DNA of 64,000 nt from Strigamia acuminata (lineage: Eukaryota > Arthropoda > Chilopoda > Geophilomorpha > Linotaeniidae). The stretch is from NCBI GenBank assembly GCA_949358305.1, contig OX442317.1, positions 7,382,186 to 7,446,185 of the forward strand. The letters are read 5' to 3'. The position numbers and the translations under genes are program-made. Below are positions 59,755 to 64,000 of this stretch, one piece after another. The notes under the pieces are model-generated. The model made no database searches. It saw nothing but the letters and a program-made list of their open reading frames with translations, and had not been told where the DNA came from. Position 1 is the stretch's first letter, and each line of letters opens with the position of its first letter.

Positions 59755-60475
59755 GGAATGGCGTTACTGGCGTGCCCTCCATCGAAGCCGGATTAGCAAG
59801 AAGAAAAGGCAAAGCTGCATTTTGGAATTTTTGTTCATGATGTAAAGGTCGACATGCCATTTGGAGGAAATCGATTCCAATCTCAAAAGGAATGGGAAGC
59901 TTTTTGAATGAAGCCCATTTCTGCAGGGCATTTCTTGCTAGGTTATATGCGAGGCCGTGGATGAAAAGAAAAACCCCCCCTTTTATAATACAACACCTGC
60001 ATAAAAATCACCTCGACTTAATGCCGACAATTTCCTCGTCAATGCTTTAAAAATTGCGCTTTCTTCGCCACCACTTCACGCTCTTCAATTATCCCCAAAT
60101 AAATCGCGTCTAATGTTGTTCGAAACAAAAAAAAGCGCATCAAACACGTCATTTTTACTGCAAGCTCGAATGTCCCGCTTTATGCCATTATCTGAGTTAT
60201 TTTGTAATTACTTTTCCTTTTCGCTCTCTACTCTTATTAAATTGCAAGCAATCCTTTGTACACGTGGACAAAAACAAGACGAAACGAGCTGGTTCTTTGC
60301 GTCCAAACGGCCATTAATTATCATCTTATTTAACAATTGTTTTCGTGTATTAAGGAGAGTTTGTGGAATGCAGAATGGCTTTAAATTTCTTGGCACAAGT
60401 TGTGCATTTGAACCAGAGGGACTTTTACCAATCCTCCAGGCACAGATTTCCATAGGTTTATAGGATTGAAGTGTA
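59755..60475. promoter_or_regulatory. Complex block, conserved-element-like
   Basis: GC-balanced sequence with homeodomain-type TAATTA/ATTAAT cores (TTGTAATTACTTTT, GCCATTAATTATCATC), AACAATTGTTTTC and CACGTGGAC. Long frames are open on both strands at 60,113-60,585 without splice support, so coding is not called. A purine tract of AGAAGAAG follows at 60,478-60,540. An enhancer-like role is inferred. Confidence 0.3.
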
Positions 60476-61142
60476 AAAAGAAGAAGAAGAAAGAAGAAGG
60501 AAAAAAAAAGAAGTGGACTAGAGAAGGAAGGAAGGAAGGCCGTGTGCCGTTCTGCTATAAAGCCACTGCTTTTCTCGCCATTCACTTGATCGAGTCATAA
60601 TAATCCAGATGGCTTGGCACTCTGCACATCATTGCTCAACTGTTTAACTCGCTGCTTCTGTTCGCCATAAAGCAGGGGAAGAGGAAGATTATTCCAAGTC
60701 GTTTCGAAACTTGAGCCATTTGTTCGCATAATATTTTCTAATTATTCAAAAAAATCGTATCAAAGTTGAAGTTCGTGGAAACGTATGCTAATATCTCTTA
60801 TTGCATCCAAAATCTCACAACCCTGGTCCAGCTTTAACTTAAGCTTACAAGTAGCTGGCTTCAAACAGCTTTTGCACTTGCACTAACGAATTGCATTATT
60901 TTAATCTACAAATAATTTACTTAATTCCGCGAAATGCTACGCATTAAGTAAAAAGCAATATATTATAAAATATATTTTGGAAACACAAAATATGTTTGAA
61001 TTCTGAAAACTACTTTGAAGCAGAAAATTATAAAAAACAGACTAAATTTGAACTAACTAGTGAATTTCTAACTGAATTTCTTAGAAACTGACGAAAACGT
61101 GATTAACAAGGTAACACAAGCATTTATTGTAACATTTTAGGG

Positions 61143-61445
61143 CAGGGGTCGGCAAGTAATTTTAAGTGTGGTCCAGATACTATTGAAAATTTTTATCGAG
61201 GTCCAGAGAAAAAACACTTAAAAACCTTACTAAAAACCTACGAAAACGGAAAAAACACTTAAAAACCAAATAAACCCCCCAATAAACACACACAACCCAA
61301 AAAATACCAATAAAACGTAAAAAAAACATGAAAAACAAGGAAAAACAAGAAAAAAACACCGAAAAACCAAAGAAACCGAAGGAAAAACGTCGCTACAACA
61401 TGTCGTCGCTAAAACCTTCCGCGGTCCGCCTGTTGCCGACCGCCG
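61143..61445. mobile_element. hAT MITE with 8-bp target duplication
   Basis: The element begins CAGGGGTCGGCAAGTAATTT and ends CCTGTTGCCGACCGCCG, giving the CAGGGGTCGGCAA-type hAT terminal inverted repeat. TTTTAGGG flanks both sides (61,135-61,142 and 61,446-61,453), an 8-bp target-site duplication. The interior is an A-rich AAAACC tract of about 200 bp without a transposase. Confidence 0.92.
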
Positions 61446-61453
61446 TTTTAGGG

Positions 61454-62609
61454 GTTTACACAAGTAAAAACAAGAATATGGGTCAAACTGGACATCTGGA
61501 CAAGCGTCATCTAAACTCAATAGAAAAGCGCCTTCCGAATGTTGGCTTCTCTGTTCGTTTCCACACTCCTTTCTGGCCTAAAACTTGCTAGTTTTCACAA
61601 TATGTTTGAAATCCGCCAAGAAATATAAAATCTGTTTTTCAACGTCCCACTAAGCATTTCAACTTCTCGGGCTGATTGATTAATCAACCTAACACAAGTG
61701 AACCCCTATTACAAAACAATTCAATTTTATACTGCAGGATAATAAATAAATATAAATAATTTTTTTTTCAAAAAAGTAATAAAAACTAACAACAATTCCC
61801 TCACAACTAGAACGTGCATTGTGCTAATAATATAAATAGCACATTTGCCATTTCACACAACAGTTCAATTCAAAGTAGACATAAATTTCTGTAGTAAAGA
61901 ATTACGACGCCATTGTCGGCAAAAAAGAAGATTCAAGAATGTTGACGTACGAGCGGAAACATTACTGATTCACAAGATAAATCTCGTCGTCGTATTCATT
62001 CTCCCTTTTCCCATTCAGCCAGGGTTATTTGAGTTGGTAAAGAGGAGAAATGAGGGTTGGGTTTTGCTGCTTTGCGTCCTAGCACCAGCATAACAGGAAG
62101 TGTAAATCTATAGTTGACGTGAGCAATTCGTATTTGTGCGACTGTCGTTCGTTTCCACAAGGCTTACATTAGGCATGTTTCGCTTGTGCTCGTAAATTCA
62201 GCCGCCACTAGTTGAGAGATGAATCATCTCGAGATGATGATGCTCATTCCAACTCATGTGAAGGGCGTAAACAACAAGGCTCGAGTGCATAAAGCAGATA
62301 ACATATATTCGGAGTTCATCATTGCTTAACTTTATTTGACGCCTTTCTTCGCACACCAACTTCAACAAATTTTTAAAGCTTTCATTTTCTTCCGGACTTG
62401 AAAAACACACGAAATCTCGCTTCAAATATACATTTACAATAAATTTGTAGCTTTAAAGACGATAATACCAGCGAAAGAATGTTTCGCCATGCTCATTAAT
62501 CCATCTTTCCCATTAAAACACGAGTTAAGCGGTCTGGGCGACCCTCTGGGAATAAAAGTTGTTTCCGAATCCTTGTTTGACTTAATACCAAAGAACATCT
62601 GCTACTCAC
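61454..62609. other. Mostly non-coding stretch
   Basis: No firm gene. The - frame at 62,198-62,425 (words SPEENESFKNLLKLVCEERR) and a self-complementary GATGAATCATCTCGAGATGA at about 62,218 make 62,190-62,420 a possible conserved element or exon, but splice sites are lacking. Confidence 0.35.
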
Positions 62610-62672
62610 CTCCAGCTGCATTTTTTTCCTGCTTTTTCCAAGTTCTCAGCCAGTGCGAATGACAATTTAAAG
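62610..62672 (-). CDS. Putative internal exon of a - strand gene
   Basis: The acceptor TTTATTTATTTTTTTCAG at 62,673 and the donor GGAG|GTGAGTAGC at 62,609 are both close to consensus and bound 63 bases. Two of the three frames are open. One reads FKLSFALAENLEKAGKKCSW, the other LNCHSHWLRTWKKQEKNAAG. The second fits the phase of the preceding segment if that exon ends at 62,987. The splice signals are stronger than the coding evidence. Confidence 0.35.
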
Positions 62673-62986
62673 CTGAAAAAAATAAATAAAAATATACACT
62701 ACTCTAACTACTGTACACAATCAAAAGTAAAAAATATATTCCCTGGTTCAAACACTCTAGTGACGTGCAAAAAGGGTAGTTACAGGGACAGCGATTAAAT
62801 CAAAAGCAAAAAAAAGCACACACTTCACCTATGATAAAAAGGATTTAAAAAGGATTATATTCCAATCTTTTATAGCTTGTCTTTTTTTATTTTTTATTTG
62901 CCATTGCCATTTCTTCTGTTTTCTTTTTTTGGTTTGATCGTGGCAGTAATGTCCTGTTGGAGAAGTTAGGTGGTAATAAAATACAC

Positions 62987-63152
62987 GTCCCACTCTGGGT
63001 TCAATTATCAATTGAAGTGCAATGCGAGCGACGTGTCCTGGCCTCTTCATGGATGGCAAATCGACATTGAGAAAGTGAAATCTCATTTGTGAAGACTTGC
63101 CTTTCTCTACTTCAACTTCATTAACGTCAGGACCAGTGAGACCAACAAATTG
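62987..63152 (-). CDS. Putative exon of a - strand gene
   Basis: The acceptor CTATGTTATTCTTTTTAG opens a frame reading QFVGLTGPDVNEVEVEKGKS, then SQMRFHFLNVDLPSMKRPGH and VARIALQLIIEPRVG. This is a typical globular-protein mix. The 3' end is uncertain: the candidate donors are GTGGGA at 62,993 and GTGTAT at 62,986, and the frame stays open into A-rich sequence to 62,829. It begins on a codon boundary, matching the end of the upstream segment at 63,468. The EVEVEKGKS word resembles the start of beta-sandwich (Ig-like) extracellular domains, but this is weak. The product is unknown. Confidence 0.42.
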
Positions 63153-63467
63153 CTAAAAAGAATAACATAGAGCCAAATAAATACCACTAAAACACGAGGT
63201 TAAAAACGAAATCTAATTCAGTTTGAACCGTTCTGCACTTCTTAAAGACACACTTTCACCTTCTTAATTGCTCTGTCCTTTTCGACTCGACTAAACAATC
63301 AATAAAATCAAAGACGAATTGGAAAGTTTCCCATTTATCACTCCTGTCTCAAATAAACAAATAAAACGCTAGAATTCCAAATATTTTCACAGTAAAAATC
63401 AAAAACTCCATTTTTTCCTGCATAAATTTTGCAATTAATTGAGGACTATAATTAGAAATACATTTAC

Positions 63468-63519
63468 GTGGTAAAATTCCGTCAATATTGTGTCAACTTG
63501 ATTCACACGCCACACGGTG
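63468..63519 (-). CDS. Putative upstream exon of the same - strand gene
   Basis: The acceptor GTGCACTTTTTTCTAG and a donor CCAC|GTAAATG bound 52 bases. With one leading base the frame reads TVWRVNQVDTILTEFYH and ends on a codon boundary, in phase with the segment starting at 63,152 across a 315-base intron. The donor is only moderately good. No further upstream exon is certain, though an open run containing WANWTTAELGIGMSHYSHEI lies on the same strand near 63,680-63,780. Confidence 0.33.
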
Positions 63520-64000
63520 CTAGAAAAAAGTGCACAAAGACCAAGTAATTTGTAGTTTTTCTTCCATTGTGAATTACATGCAAGTTGGGGAATCTTAAGT
63601 AGCAGAAAATGACCAAGTCAGCAATGTAGAGTTTCAGGAATCACTAGAATGTCTTTCCTACACTGTTTTCATCGTGTGTAGTGATGAAAGGGAGCCCATT
63701 CACTTGAGACAATCTCATGTGAATAATGGCTCATTCCTATGCCAAGCTCAGCAGTCGTCCAATTTGCCCATCTGAACTACTTTGTTTTCTCTCATTATAG
63801 AAAGACGCCTATTAAACCGAGCCACAATTCACACATGCCAAGCATAATATCATCCACACATTTAAACAACTAAACTTTTACCACAACTGGCAACACACTG
63901 AAATAATAAATTTACCAATAATTAGTTTTTCTAAACCTATTTTACCTCTGTACAACTTTGCATTTGCCATTTCTGCATACTTTAATGATCACGTGCACTT
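63520..64000. other. Window end, unresolved
   Basis: A + strand acceptor-like CTTTGTTTTCTCTCATTATAG at about 63,785-63,805 and the - strand open run near 63,680-63,780 compete here. Neither is resolved within the window. Confidence 0.3.

Noticed and set aside
60113-60585. Overlapping frames of 116 and 125 codons on both strands
   Set aside because: Both strands are open over the same region, neither shows splice signals or recognisable motifs, and one ends in a purine tract.
62198-62425. 75-codon frame on the - strand as a further exon
   Set aside because: Plausible residues but no usable acceptor or donor; the sequence is also self-complementary, which fits a non-coding element equally well.

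Overview
The window is eukaryotic nuclear DNA, most likely from an invertebrate animal. It is AT-rich, has no long open reading frames, shows short open segments flanked by GT-AG splice signals, and carries many small inverted-repeat transposons of hAT and Tc1/mariner type. An arthropod would fit, but nothing here identifies a species. There are no operons, bacterial signals, rRNA or tRNA genes, or CRISPR arrays.

Left part (1-41,583): mostly non-coding, with T and G in visible excess on the + strand over long stretches. Candidate coding pieces are short. They are a probable signal-peptide exon on the - strand at 9,750-9,798; a chain of four phase-compatible + strand open segments between 19,476 and 21,381; a - strand terminal-exon-like segment at 28,148-28,534 followed by AATAAA; and an 85-codon + ORF at 37,252. 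A broken mariner-type transposase lies at 36,003-36,283. About a dozen MITE-like elements are scattered through, one with a clear 8-bp target duplication (15,166-15,396). Several GC-balanced islands (14,340-14,600, 15,600-16,310, 30,000-30,330, 34,800-35,340) look like regulatory or conserved non-coding blocks.

Centre (41,584-55,325): a 13.7-kb hierarchical inverted repeat. Two 5,415-bp arms mirror each other without indels (paired positions sum to 96,909) around a 2.9-kb spacer. The inner ends of the arms are tandem arrays of a 323-bp unit that is itself partly palindromic. The spacer holds a second, 158-bp tandem array packed with about 14 copies of a CCACCAGATGGCGC-like motif in alternating orientation, two simple-sequence tracts, and a frameshifted EGF-like exon relic. 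No transposase is visible. It resembles a giant non-autonomous foldback element or a young chromosomal palindrome.

Right part (55,326-64,000): the composition flips and the + strand becomes A and C rich. There are simple repeats, a regulatory-looking block, an intact-looking hAT MITE with an 8-bp target duplication (61,143-61,445), and three short - strand exon candidates at 63,519-62,610 with good splice sites. The right-hand exons and the + strand exon chain at 19-21 kb would be transcribed towards the palindrome, which agrees with the composition flip. The - strand candidates at 9.75 kb and 28 kb do not fit that simple picture.

All gene models are inferences from reading frame and splice signals; no protein family could be assigned with confidence except the transposase relic and the EGF-like pattern.
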